Assembly: GCF_036226505.1 (NCBI RefSeq)
Contig: NZ_CP108484.1
Coordinates: forward strand, 6,014,001 to 6,078,000
Source of the DNA: Kitasatospora sp. NBC_01246
Lineage (GTDB): Bacteria; Actinomycetota; Actinomycetes; Streptomycetales; Streptomycetaceae
Direction of reading: 5' to 3'
DNA length: 64,000 nucleotides
Position numbers and translations under genes: made by a program
In this document: positions 44,821 through 52,964 of the stretch, piece after piece
Position numbering within the stretch: position 1 is the first letter of the stretch
Layout: the number at the start of each line of letters is the position of its first letter
The notes under the pieces: model-generated
Seen by the model: only the letters and a program-made list of their open reading frames with translations
Databases searched by the model: none
Told to the model about the DNA's origin: nothing

Positions 44821-45846
44821 TCAGGCCTCCCGCCGTTGCGCCTCCTCCTCGTTCGCCGTCTCCCCGCTCTCCCCGCTCTCCCCGCGCCGCGGCGGCTCGG
44901 TGGGCTTCGGCGGCAGCGCGGGCGTCCGGCGCCGCCGGACCAGCCGGAGCACCGCCACCACCGGCACGAGCACCAGCAGGAACGGCGTCGCCGCCGCGAC
45001 CGCGACCGCCAGTGCGCGCACGATCGCGACCAGGACGTCCCAGCCGCCGCCGAGGCCAGAGCCGACCGAGTGCCAGAAGCCGTCCTTCTTCGCCGGGGCG
45101 GCCTCCCCGTCCGGTGCCCTGGTCTCCGTCCTCTGCCGCACGTCCAGCGTGACCGTGGAGAGCGACGTCTTCGCCGACAACTCCTTCAGCTGCTTCTGCA
45201 GCGACTCCAGATCCGCCTCGCGGCGGCTCAACTCGCCCTCCAGGCTGGTGATCTCGGCCAGCGTCTTCGCCTGCGCCATCAGCGCCCGGACCCGGTCGAC
45301 GCTCGCCTGCTGGGTCTGCACCCGGCTGCCGACGTCGGCGACCTGCTGGGTCAGGTCGTCCGCCTGGCTGCGGCGGGACAGCACCTCGCCCAGCCCGGCC
45401 AGCTGGTCCAGGGTCTGCTGGAACGCCGCCGACGGCACCTTCAGCGTCAGCTGACCGCTCTGCGGTCCGGCCACGCCGTCGGCGGGCTGCCCGCCGCTGC
45501 CGGTCACCGTCTCGCTCGCCACGTACCCGCCGGCGGCCAGCGCCAGCTCGCGCGCCCGCGCCAGCGCGGCGTCCGCCTTGGCCACCCGTACCGACAGCTG
45601 CGCGCTGTACGCGATCTGCCTGGTGTCCACCACCGGCACCGCGTCCGACGCCCCGGCGGCGGCGCCCGGAGCGGGCGCGGCCTTCGGCGCCGCCGACGCG
45701 GCCAGGCCCGGGGCCGCCGCATCGCCCGCCGGGGCCGCGGCCGACCTCTCCCTCGCCCCGCCCCCGTCCGCGCCGCACCCACCGGCCAGCACCGCCACCA
45801 CGGCCACCGCCGCCAGTGCCCCCGCTCCGCGCCGTCCTCGTCCCAC
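44821..45846 (-). CDS. DUF4349-type lipoprotein
   Basis: A 341-residue protein with an Arg-rich n-region, a hydrophobic core and lipobox LAGGC (Cys24). An Ala/Pro-rich linker follows. The DUF4349 domain (about 75-300) starts with IAYSAQLSVRVAKADAALAR and contains a long coiled coil (about 155-225, LEGELSRREADLESLQKQLK). One C-terminal transmembrane helix (about 280-305) is followed by a basic and Pro/Glu-rich tail. The lipid anchor plus C-terminal helix suggests a hairpin tethered at the outer membrane face. It is convergent with hemE and divergent from hemG. The function is not established. Confidence 0.87.
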   Translation of the reverse strand: MGRGRRGAGALAAVAVVAVLAGGCGADGGGARERSAAAPAGDAAAPGLAASAAPKAAPAPGAAAGASDAVPVVDTRQIAYSAQLSVRVAKADAALARARELALAAGGYVASETVTGSGGQPADGVAGPQSGQLTLKVPSAAFQQTLDQLAGLGEVLSRRSQADDLTQQVADVGSRVQTQQASVDRVRALMAQAKTLAEITSLEGELSRREADLESLQKQLKELSAKTSLSTVTLDVRQRTETRAPDGEAAPAKKDGFWHSVGSGLGGGWDVLVAIVRALAVAVAAATPFLLVLVPVVAVLRLVRRRRTPALPPKPTEPPRRGESGESGETANEEEAQRREA

Positions 45847-45973
45847 GACCCACCCCTCCCAGTCCTCGGTTGCGGCACCGCGTCCTCCGGCGCCCGGACC
45901 ATTCGACGGCCGCCGCCCCCGATCGGACCCGCCCCGGAGGTCGCAGCTCGATCACGACTCGGCCGCACGCCGG

Positions 45974-46171
45974 TCAAGGCCCCGGCCCGCCGTCGCTCGT
46001 TCGGGTCAGCGGAGGGCCGCGGGCCGCCTCCCACACGCCGGCCGGGATCTTCCGGGGGCGGTTGCGGCGGCCGTGCCGTTCGCCGTCGATCTCGACCTCG
46101 ACGGTCTCGTGCCTGTCCGGAAGTGGGCGGATTGAGGCATTGATGTAAGGACCTGCGAGACTGCGGGACAT
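45974..46171 (-). CDS. possible 65-residue protein overlapping the hemG start
   Basis: A short minus-strand frame begins with an ATG at 46171, which overlaps the hemG ATG on the other strand. From codon 20 onward third positions are almost all G or C, and the product (HETVEVEIDGERHGRRNRPRKI and on) reads like real protein. The first 20 codons do not share that bias and no ribosome binding site is visible. It may be a gene remnant or a gene whose start has been lost. It occupies most of the 323-bp gap between the DUF4349 gene and hemG. Confidence 0.25.
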   Translation of the reverse strand: MSRSLAGPYINASIRPLPDRHETVEVEIDGERHGRRNRPRKIPAGVWEAARGPPLTRTSDGGPGP

Positions 46172-47603
46172 GTCGCAAGCACAGGTCGTCGTGATCGGTG
46201 GCGGTATCGCGGGGCTGGCCGCGGCCGCTTTTCTCAGCGGGGCGGCCGGCGGGGCCGCGCGGGCGCGGGTGACGCTGCTGGAGGCGTCCGACCGGCTCGG
46301 CGGGAAGCTGTACGGGGGAGAGGTCGGCGGGGTCCGGGTGGACCTCGGGGCCGAGTCGATGCTGGCGCGGCGGCCGGAGGCGGTCGAGCTGGCGCGGGCG
46401 GTCGGGCTGGGCGGCGAACTGGAGCCGCCCACCACCGCCAAGGCCGCGATCTGGACCAGGGGCGCGCTGCGGCCGCTGCCCGGCGGCCAGGTGATGGGCG
46501 TCCCCGGTGACCTGGTGGCGCTCGCCGCCTCCGGGGTGCTCAGCGCCGATGGCCTGGAGCGGGCCCGGCACGAGGGCGCCACCGAGGTCGGGGACGATGT
46601 CGCGATCGGGCGGTACGTCGCGGACCGGCTCGGGCGCGAGGTGGTCGACCGGCTGGTCGAACCGCTGCTCGGCGGCGTCTACGCCGGGCACGCCGACGAG
46701 ATCTCGCTGCGCGCGGCCGTGCCCCAGCTGCTGGAGATCGCGCGCGGCGGGGGCTCGCTGGTCGAGGGCGTGCACGAGCTCGCCAACCGGCCGCGCACCG
46801 TCGGCACCCCCGTCTTCCAGGGCCTGCGCGGCGGTCTCGGCACGCTGCCCGAGGCGGTCGCCGAGGCCTGCGCCCGGGCCGGTGTCGAGCTTCGTACCCG
46901 TACCGCGGTGGAGGGGCTGCACCGGACCCCGGGGGGCTGGCGGGTGGTGACCGCCGGGGGCGGGGCGCTGGAGGCGGACGCCGTGGTGCTCGCGGTGCCC
47001 GCGCCCGCCGCCGCCCGGCTGCTGCGCGCGGACGCGCCGGGGGCGGCCGTCGAGCTGGACGCGGTCGAGTACGCGGGGATGGCACTGGTCACCCTGGCGT
47101 TCCGGCGGGCCGAGCTGCCCACGCCGCCGACCGGCAGCGGTTTCCTGGTGCCGCCGGTGGACGGCCGCCGGATCAAGGCGTCCACCTTCTCCTCCAACAA
47201 GTGGGGCTGGCTGGCGCGTTCGGCCCCCGACAGCTTCGTGCTGCGCACCTCGCTCGGCCGGCTGCGCGAGGAGCAGCCGCTGGAGCTGTCGGACGAGGAG
47301 CTGGTGGCGCGGTCGCTGGCCGATCTGGGCGAGGCGATCGGTCTGACCGCCCGCCCGTACGACACCGCGGTGACCCGCTGGCGGGCCGGCCTGCCGCAGT
47401 ACCCCGTCGGCCACCTCGACCGGGTGGCCCGGATCCGGGCCGCGGTCGGCCGGGTGGGCGGGCTGGCCGTCTGCGGCGCGGCCTACGACGGCGTGGGCAT
47501 CCCGGCCTGCGTCGCGAGCGCGCGGGCGGCCGTCGCCGCGCTCGACGAACTGTTGACCCCGGCGACCGGGGAGAACGTCACGGAGAGGACAATGGGCGCA
47601 TGA
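46170..47603 (+). CDS. hemG: protoporphyrinogen/coproporphyrinogen III oxidase (HemY/CgoX type)
   Basis: A 477-residue FAD enzyme. The N-terminal dinucleotide motif VVIGGGIAGLAAAAFL lies near 6-20, followed by LLEASDRLGGKLYGGEVGG. The C-terminal FAD motif GLAVCGAAYDGVGIPACVASA lies near 430-450. It is the soluble HemY class that oxidises coproporphyrinogen III to coproporphyrin III in the coproporphyrin-dependent route of actinobacteria. Its stop overlaps the hemQ start (ATGA), so the two are translationally coupled. The symbol follows common streptomycete annotation; cgoX or hemY is biochemically more apt. Confidence 0.94.
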   Translation: MSQAQVVVIGGGIAGLAAAAFLSGAAGGAARARVTLLEASDRLGGKLYGGEVGGVRVDLGAESMLARRPEAVELARAVGLGGELEPPTTAKAAIWTRGALRPLPGGQVMGVPGDLVALAASGVLSADGLERARHEGATEVGDDVAIGRYVADRLGREVVDRLVEPLLGGVYAGHADEISLRAAVPQLLEIARGGGSLVEGVHELANRPRTVGTPVFQGLRGGLGTLPEAVAEACARAGVELRTRTAVEGLHRTPGGWRVVTAGGGALEADAVVLAVPAPAAARLLRADAPGAAVELDAVEYAGMALVTLAFRRAELPTPPTGSGFLVPPVDGRRIKASTFSSNKWGWLARSAPDSFVLRTSLGRLREEQPLELSDEELVARSLADLGEAIGLTARPYDTAVTRWRAGLPQYPVGHLDRVARIRAAVGRVGGLAVCGAAYDGVGIPACVASARAAVAALDELLTPATGENVTERTMGA

Positions 47604-48325
47604 CTGAGACCGTTGAGCAGCAGCCGGAGCAGCAGCCCGAGAAGAAGAAGGCGCGCGACCTGAACCAGGTCATCCGCTACACCATGTGGTCGGTGTTCAA
47701 GCTCAAGGGCGAGCTGCCCGAGGACCGCACCGCGCTGGCCGCCGAGGTCGACGAGCTGTTCGCGCAGCTCGCCGCGAAGGACGTCACCGTGCGCGGCACC
47801 TACGACGTCTCCGGTCTGCGGGCGGACGCCGACATCCTGGTCTGGTGGCACGCGGCGGACTCCGACGACCTCCAGGAGGCGTACAACCGCTTCCGCCGCA
47901 CCGGCCTCGGCCGGGTGCTGGAGCCGGTCTGGTCCAACATGGCGCTGCACCGCCCGGCCGAGTTCAACAAGTCGCACATCCCGGCCTTCCTGGCCGACGA
48001 GCGCGCGCGCGACTACGTCTGCGTCTACCCCTTCGTCCGCTCCTACGAGTGGTACCTGCTGCCGGACGCCGAGCGGCGCGCGATGCTCGCCGAGCACGGC
48101 CAGATGGCGCGCGGCTACCCGGACGTGCGGGCCAACACGGTCGCCTCGTTCGCGCTCGGCGACTACGAGTGGCTGCTCGCTTTTGAGGCGGACGAGCTGC
48201 ACCGGATCGTCGACCTGATGCGCGACCTGCGCCCGTCCCGGGCCCGGCTGCACGTCCGCGAGGAGGTCCCCTTCTACACGGGCCGCCGCAAGCCGGTCAG
48301 CGAGCTGCTCAACGGCCTGGTCTGA
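47600..48325 (+). CDS. hemQ: coproheme decarboxylase (HemQ/ChdC, chlorite-dismutase fold)
   Basis: A 241-residue protein of the actinobacterial HemQ family. A Gln/Glu/Lys-rich N-terminus precedes LNQVIRYTMWSVFKLKGEL. The heme-propionate decarboxylation region contains FVRSYEWYLLPDAERR near 145-160 with the active-site Tyr in SYEWYLL, and MARGYPDVRANTVASFALGDYEWLLAFEAD near 173-200. The fifth-ligand His is expected in the MARGY-proximal helix (EHGQMARGY). It converts iron-coproporphyrin III to heme b using peroxide. It overlaps hemG by 4 nt (ATGA). A hairpin follows the stop codon. Confidence 0.95.
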   Translation: MTETVEQQPEQQPEKKKARDLNQVIRYTMWSVFKLKGELPEDRTALAAEVDELFAQLAAKDVTVRGTYDVSGLRADADILVWWHAADSDDLQEAYNRFRRTGLGRVLEPVWSNMALHRPAEFNKSHIPAFLADERARDYVCVYPFVRSYEWYLLPDAERRAMLAEHGQMARGYPDVRANTVASFALGDYEWLLAFEADELHRIVDLMRDLRPSRARLHVREEVPFYTGRRKPVSELLNGLV

Positions 48326-48335
48326 CGCCTCCGCC

Positions 48336-48379
48336 CGAGGGGCCGGCCGTTCCCGTCGAGGGGAGCGGCCGGCCCCTCG
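48336..48379. terminator. bidirectional terminator
   Basis: A 14-bp perfect outer stem (48336-48349 with 48366-48379), with additional inner pairing of TCCC with GGGA, lies between the convergent hemQ and the TIGR04222-type operon. Confidence 0.82.
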
Positions 48380-48391
48380 GCCGTCGGCGGG

Positions 48392-49174
48392 TCAGCTCCG
48401 GTGCGGGCGCAGGGCCGCGCGGAGGCGGGCGTCCGGCAGCGCGACGGAGCCGATCATCGCGACGGCGGTGAGCAGCTCGCGCTCGTCGTCGTCGGTGAGG
48501 CCGTGCTGGCGGGGCGGCCGGACCTCGCGCAGCACCTCCTGGCCGACCGGCGAGGCCCAGCGGGTGTAGGGGTAGACGTCGACCCGGGCCATCAGCAGCG
48601 TGCCCGCGGTCAGCACCAGCGGCAGGGAGAACCAGGCCAGCGGTGCCAGCGCGTCGCCGCCGGAGAAGCCGCCGACCGCCAGCGCGGCCGCCAGCAGCAC
48701 CAGCGTGAGCAGCATCGCCTGCCGGACCTGGCGGATCACCAGGACGGTCTGCCGCTGCACCGGCGCCGGGGTGGCCAGACCGGCCAGTGCGAGGCGGCCG
48801 CCGATCTCCAGCACGGTCGGGTGGACGGACATCACCCGGCGCAGGTCGTCCGTCCGGCACTGGCCCCCGGGCCCGACGGCGGCGACCACCGCCCGCTCCA
48901 GGCGGCTGCGGCCCCTGGGGTCGACGACGGTGGTCCAGCCGGTGTGGGCGAGGTGCAGCCGGCCCCGGGAGGCCATCAGGACCAGGGCCAGTTCGACCAC
49001 CCGGTCCGGGCCGCCCGCCAGGTAGGCCGTCTCGTACAGACCGATGCCGACCGCCTCGGGCGGCCGGGGCCCCTCCTGCCCGGCGAGCGCGTCGGCGGTG
49101 GCGGTCATCCGGACCAGCCGGATGCAGGAGAGCACCGCGCTGACGCAGGCCGGGATCAGGAAGAGCAACCACAT
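48392..49174 (-). CDS. TIGR04222-type membrane protein (tail-less paralogue)
   Basis: A 260-residue membrane protein. A first helix (MWLLFLIPACVSAVLSC) is followed by the typical TIGR04222 segment ETAYLAGGPDRVVELALVLMASRGRLHL (near 48-75) and a central soluble domain. Two further helices come next (near 148-166 and 172-192), then a hydrophilic C-terminus ending ALRPHRS. It resembles the upstream neighbour in domain layout but has no Cys-rich tail. It is the last gene of the leftward MNIO operon, 86 bp after the preceding gene. Its role is unknown; it may help present or export the tailed paralogue. Confidence 0.82.
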   Translation of the reverse strand: MWLLFLIPACVSAVLSCIRLVRMTATADALAGQEGPRPPEAVGIGLYETAYLAGGPDRVVELALVLMASRGRLHLAHTGWTTVVDPRGRSRLERAVVAAVGPGGQCRTDDLRRVMSVHPTVLEIGGRLALAGLATPAPVQRQTVLVIRQVRQAMLLTLVLLAAALAVGGFSGGDALAPLAWFSLPLVLTAGTLLMARVDVYPYTRWASPVGQEVLREVRPPRQHGLTDDDERELLTAVAMIGSVALPDARLRAALRPHRS

Positions 49175-49260
49175 GGGCCCGTTGTAGACCTGCCCCCGCT
49201 CCGGGCGGAACGCCTTTCCGGTGCGCGATATCGAACTGTGACTCGGGAGGGCGGTGGGCC

Positions 49261-50316
49261 TCAGGATCCGCAGCTGCTCCCGCCGCCGCAGCTGGAGGAG
49301 GATCCGCAGCTGCTGGAGCCGCCGCCGCAGCTCGACGAGGAGGAGCCACAGCTCGACGAGGAGGAGCCGCAGCTGCTGCCGCCGCAGCTCGACCCGGACG
49401 AGCCCGAGCCCGAATCGGAGCCGCTGCCGCACCAGGTGACGCCGCCGCAGGAAGTTCCGGAGGAGCCGGAGGAGCACGAGGTGTAGGTGGAGGACGAGGA
49501 ACCGCCCGTCGCCGCGGCCTTGGCGGTCGCCAGGTCGGCCGCCGCCGCGGCGAGCATCGCCTCCTGGAGCTCCGCGTCGTCCAGCCCGGAGGCGGCCAGC
49601 CCGCTGAGCGCGACCGCGCCGAGCAGGACGCCGCCGGCCGCCCGCGGTGCCAGGCCGGCACTGGGCTTCCACGGCTTGCCGACGGACATCAGGGCGAGCT
49701 GACGGCGGCCGGCCGGGGTGATCCGCCCCTTGAACGGCCAGGTCACCAGCAGCGTCACCAGACCGAGGACCACCAGCACGGACGGGAGCCAGAGGACGGG
49801 GCGGTCCGCCTCCCCGTGGTCGACCGCGTGGGCGACCACGGTGGTCACCACCACGCTCAGCAGGGCGAGCCAGAGCAGCCGACGGGCCACCTTGGCCCGG
49901 TGCATCAGGGCGGGGTTGCGCAGCAGCCCGCGGTTGGCGAGCCCGTCGCCGAGCTGCTGGACGGCGGGGGCGCGCATCACCGCGCGCCGCAGCGGGGCGA
50001 GCTCCCGCTGCCCGGTCGGCCCGACCGCCTCGATGATCGCCTCGTCGACGGCGTCGTAGGCCTTCCGGGTGGTCAGCGTGACCAGGCCGGCCCGGTTGAC
50101 GACGACGCGGCCGGCCTGGTGCATCCGGACCAGGGCGGTGTCGAAGACCCGGCCGGGGCCGCCGGAGAGGAACGCGGTGTCCAGCAGCGGCAGTCCGCGG
50201 CCGGGCAGGCCCTTGACCTGCGGTACCCGCCGGACCCGGCCCTTGGTGTACGAGGCGTACGACGCGGCCGCGACCAGCAGCAGCGCCGGTACGACGAAGA
50301 AGGTGTTGTGCCACAT
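49261..50316 (-). CDS. TIGR04222-type membrane protein with Ser/Gly/Cys-rich C-terminal tail
   Basis: A 351-residue protein. An N-terminal helix (about 5-22) is followed by the TIGR04222 segment DTAFLSGGPGRVFDTALVRM (near 47-66), two central helices (about 147-165 and 174-194) and a fourth weak hydrophobic stretch near 230-245. Residues 271-351 consist almost only of Ser, Gly and Cys, with 10 Cys spaced every 4-8 residues in SSC-G units, ending CGS. Proteins of this family with Cys/Gly tails are often encoded beside DUF692 proteins, and MNIO enzymes of that fold modify Cys residues in ribosomal peptides. The tail is therefore a plausible substrate; this is inference. It lies 36 bp after the SCO6045-like gene on the same strand. 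Confidence 0.85.
   Translation of the reverse strand: MWHNTFFVVPALLLVAAASYASYTKGRVRRVPQVKGLPGRGLPLLDTAFLSGGPGRVFDTALVRMHQAGRVVVNRAGLVTLTTRKAYDAVDEAIIEAVGPTGQRELAPLRRAVMRAPAVQQLGDGLANRGLLRNPALMHRAKVARRLLWLALLSVVVTTVVAHAVDHGEADRPVLWLPSVLVVLGLVTLLVTWPFKGRITPAGRRQLALMSVGKPWKPSAGLAPRAAGGVLLGAVALSGLAASGLDDAELQEAMLAAAAADLATAKAAATGGSSSSTYTSCSSGSSGTSCGGVTWCGSGSDSGSGSSGSSCGGSSCGSSSSSCGSSSSSCGGGSSSCGSSSSCGGGSSCGS
49264..49506. repeat. low-complexity coding repeat for the Ser/Gly/Cys tail
   Basis: On the plus strand the DNA reads as reiterated gcagctg, gaggagga and ccgccgcag blocks. They encode units such as GSSSSSC and GGGSSSC in tandem on the minus strand. The units are short, imperfect and likely prone to expansion or contraction. 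Confidence 0.8.
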
Positions 50317-50352
50317 GGGCGGTTCCCCCGGAATGGTGTGGGTGGTTCTGGT

Positions 50353-50862
50353 TCAGTGCCGCGGGCCGGGCCGCAGGGCCCGGCGCAGGCGGGCGAGCGG
50401 CCCCTGCGGGCGCTCGGGCGCGGGGCCGTGGAGCCACCGCTCCAGGGCCCGCCGCTGCTCGGGGTCGAGCGTTGGGTCGAGCGCGGGGCCGGGCTCGGTG
50501 CCGGGCTCGGAGCCGGGCCGCCCGGCGTCCGGGCGGGTGCCCGGCTCGTCGGTGAGCGCCCACGCGGCGAAGGCGCGGGCGTCGGCGCGGTAGCCGCCGG
50601 TCTGCGGGTGCGTCCGCGCGTAGGCGAGGAACAGCGGCCCGTACCGCCGGCCGAGCAGGCGGGGCAGCTCCGGGGCCACCTTGGCGGTGGTGTCCCGGCG
50701 CTTGGCGGCCAGACCGGCCGACTGGGCGCGGACCTGGGCCGGGTCGAAGCCGGGCGGGACGGGCCCGCCGGCCACCAGGGCGGCCAGCAGTTCCTCCTGG
50801 CGCCGGGCCAGCGCGGCGCGGGCGGCGGTGAGGCCGTGGGCCTCGCCGGTCGGGCCGGTCAT
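50353..50862 (-). CDS. SCO6045-like partner protein of the MNIO oxidase
   Basis: A 169-residue soluble, mostly helical protein. The core reads ARRQEELLAALVAGGPVPPGF (near 15-35), DPAQVRAQSAGLAAKRRDTTAKVAPELPRLLG and YRADARAFAAWAL (near 92-105). A Pro/Glu/Asp-rich linker and a basic end (LARLRRALRPGPRH) follow. Similar sequence occurs as a C-terminal domain fused to DUF692 in the streptomycete protein I remember as SCO6045; here it is a separate gene coupled by an ATGA overlap. Many MNIO enzymes need a small partner to recognise their peptide substrate, and this gene occupies that place. Function is inferred from context only. Confidence 0.82.
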   Translation of the reverse strand: MTGPTGEAHGLTAARAALARRQEELLAALVAGGPVPPGFDPAQVRAQSAGLAAKRRDTTAKVAPELPRLLGRRYGPLFLAYARTHPQTGGYRADARAFAAWALTDEPGTRPDAGRPGSEPGTEPGPALDPTLDPEQRRALERWLHGPAPERPQGPLARLRRALRPGPRH

Positions 50863-51755
50863 CCGGCCCGTCCCCCGTCCAGCACGCGGCGGATGGCGTC
50901 CAGTTCGGCCGCCAGCTCGGCGGGCGGCGGGAAGTTGGCGTCCCGCTCCAGCAGGACGCCGGGCGGTGCGACCCGGTCGCAGAGCTCGGCCAGCACCTCC
51001 AGCACCGGTTCGGTGACGGGGTGGGCGTGGGTGTCGTGCCAGATGCCGTCGATCATGGTGCCACCGGCGACGTGGACGTAGGCCAGCGCCTCCAGCGGCA
51101 GGCGGTCCAGTTCGGCGGCCGGGTCCAGGCCGAGGTTGACCCGGTTGGTGTGCAGGTTGGCGACGTCGATCAGGAGCCGGACACCGGTGCGCTCGACCAG
51201 CTCGGCGAGGAACTGTCCCTCGGTCAGTTCGTCGTCCGGCCAGGCCAGCTGGGCGGCGATGTTCTCCAGGGCCAGCGGCACCGGGAGCCGGTCCTGCGCG
51301 ATCCGGACGTTCTCGGCGATCACTCTGAGGGCGTCGCGCGAGCGGGGCACCGGCAGCAGGTGCCCGGCCTCCAGGCCACCGGCCCGGACGAACGCCAGGT
51401 GCTCGGTCACCAGCGGGGAGCCGAGCGCGCCGGCCGCCTCCGCGAGCCGGTCGAGCCGTGCCGGGTCGGGCCGGTCGGCGCCGCCGAGGCCGAGCGAGAC
51501 GCCGTGCGGGACCACCGTCACGCCGCGGGCCCGCAGGATCCGCAGCGACTCGGGGAGGTGGTCGGCGCAGACGTTCTCCGCGACCACCTCGACCCAGTCC
51601 AGGCCGGGCTGGCGCTCCACGACGGTGTCGATCTCGCCGCGCCAGCCCAGGCCGACGCCGAGCGCGGTGGGTGCGGGACCGGCCGTACCCGCCGGTCGTT
51701 CGGCGGCCCTGGTCGGAGCGGCGGGCGTCCTGCGCCGGACGGCAGGAGAGGTCAT
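50859..51755 (-). CDS. DUF692-family multinuclear non-heme iron oxidase (MNIO)
   Basis: A 298-residue TIM-barrel protein; the ATG at 51755 is preceded by GAAGGGGG. The DUF692 hallmarks are GVGLGWRGEID near 33-43, VEVVAEN (E60), VVPHGVSLGLGG (H84), VTEHLAF (E118, H119), LENI (E164), IDVANLHTN (D197, N200, H202), VHVAGG (H228), WHDTHAHPV (D241, H243/H245) and LLERDANF (E270). Residues equivalent to the iron ligands of characterised members (MbnB, TglH) therefore appear intact. Known MNIOs modify Cys in ribosomally made peptides, for example to oxazolone/thioamide groups or by removing a carbon. It is the first gene of the operon; its substrate is unproven. Confidence 0.9.
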   Translation of the reverse strand: MTSPAVRRRTPAAPTRAAERPAGTAGPAPTALGVGLGWRGEIDTVVERQPGLDWVEVVAENVCADHLPESLRILRARGVTVVPHGVSLGLGGADRPDPARLDRLAEAAGALGSPLVTEHLAFVRAGGLEAGHLLPVPRSRDALRVIAENVRIAQDRLPVPLALENIAAQLAWPDDELTEGQFLAELVERTGVRLLIDVANLHTNRVNLGLDPAAELDRLPLEALAYVHVAGGTMIDGIWHDTHAHPVTEPVLEVLAELCDRVAPPGVLLERDANFPPPAELAAELDAIRRVLDGGRAG

Positions 51756-52012
51756 GGGTTCGCCCCCTTCGGAGGGCTGGGTGGGAAGCCGTCGGCCGAC
51801 GCGGGCATCGTCGCCAGGGTCGGGCCGGGCCGTGCTGCTGAGGATGTCCCCGGTGGGGGCGGCTGCCAAGCCCCATCCGGTCTTCTCAGAGCATTATTTG
51901 AGCTTGTCGACCCGGTGATGAGGGACTTTGGTCCCGTCCCTGTCACCGGCCCCCCGGACGGGGCGGAAATTCGGAGGCGAACCGGTCGGCGGGGCGGTTA
52001 CGGTACCCGCCC

Positions 52013-52936
52013 ATGACGACGCTGACCGTGCGTGACTTCCGCCCCGCCGACGCCGAGGCCGCCGCGGCCGCCCACCGGGCGGGCCGCGAGCACCTGCTCC
52101 TCACCCCCGAGGTCTTCACCTGGCTGAACGCCCGCCGGGCCACGGGGGAGCACTTCCGCACCTTCGTCGCCGAGCTGGACGGCGAGGTGGTCGGCTCGGT
52201 CCGGTGCGGTGTGGTCGTCGGCACCACCACCCGGGGCATCGGGTACGCCAACGGCAGTGTGCTGCCGGCCTTCCGGCGCCGCGGGGTCTTCACCGCGCTG
52301 CTGGCGGCGGCCGAGCGGCACCTGGCCGGGCACGGCGTGGTCGAGCTGCACAGCTGGGTGGACGAGGAGCCGGCGTCACGCGCCTTCGCCGTCGCCCGCG
52401 GCTTCACCGAGGGGCGGCTGGCCCACTTCGCCGGCCGGGACCTCGCCCGGCCGCTGCCCGCCGTCCCGGCACTGCCGCCAGGGGTCGAGCTGCGCCCGGC
52501 CACCGACTGGGCGGACGACCCGTACCCGATCTTCGTGATCGAGGCGGACGCGGCCCTGGACGAGCCGGGCGAGATCGCGATGGACGCCGCCGACTACGAG
52601 GCGTTCCTGACGGGGGACTGGGCCCGCCCGGACCTCGACCGCGAGCTGACCGTGGTGGCGGTGGTCGACGGCGAGCCGGCCGCGTTCAGCGCGGTGCAGA
52701 CGGACGGCGCGGAACGCTACTGGTCGGCGTTCACCGCCTGTCGGCGGGCCTTCCGGGGCCGGGGGCTGAGCAAGCTGGCCAAGACCGAGTCGCTGCACCG
52801 GGCCCGGGCGGCCGGCTACCGGTGGGCCTACACCAGCAACGACGCCACCAACGCGCCGATGCTCGCGATCAACGCGTGGCTCGGGTACGAGCGGTGCGCG
52901 AGCGAGCGGAAGTTCACCAAGCGGTCGGAGGGGTGA
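52013..52936 (+). CDS. GNAT-family N-acetyltransferase (two-domain)
   Basis: A 307-residue protein starting at an ATG 257 bp from the divergent MNIO operon. The first GNAT domain (about 1-140) has the acetyl-CoA segment SVLPAFRRRGVFTALLAAAE near 82-100. The second domain (about 170-307) has TACRRAFRGRGLSKLAKTESLHRARAAGYRW near 240-270 and ends LGYERCASERKF. The C-terminal half resembles the mycothiol-synthase type of duplicated GNAT. No substrate can be assigned. Confidence 0.9.
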   Translation: MTTLTVRDFRPADAEAAAAAHRAGREHLLLTPEVFTWLNARRATGEHFRTFVAELDGEVVGSVRCGVVVGTTTRGIGYANGSVLPAFRRRGVFTALLAAAERHLAGHGVVELHSWVDEEPASRAFAVARGFTEGRLAHFAGRDLARPLPAVPALPPGVELRPATDWADDPYPIFVIEADAALDEPGEIAMDAADYEAFLTGDWARPDLDRELTVVAVVDGEPAAFSAVQTDGAERYWSAFTACRRAFRGRGLSKLAKTESLHRARAAGYRWAYTSNDATNAPMLAINAWLGYERCASERKFTKRSEG

Positions 52937-52964
52937 CGGGCCGGGAGGGAGCGGCCGGTTTTGG

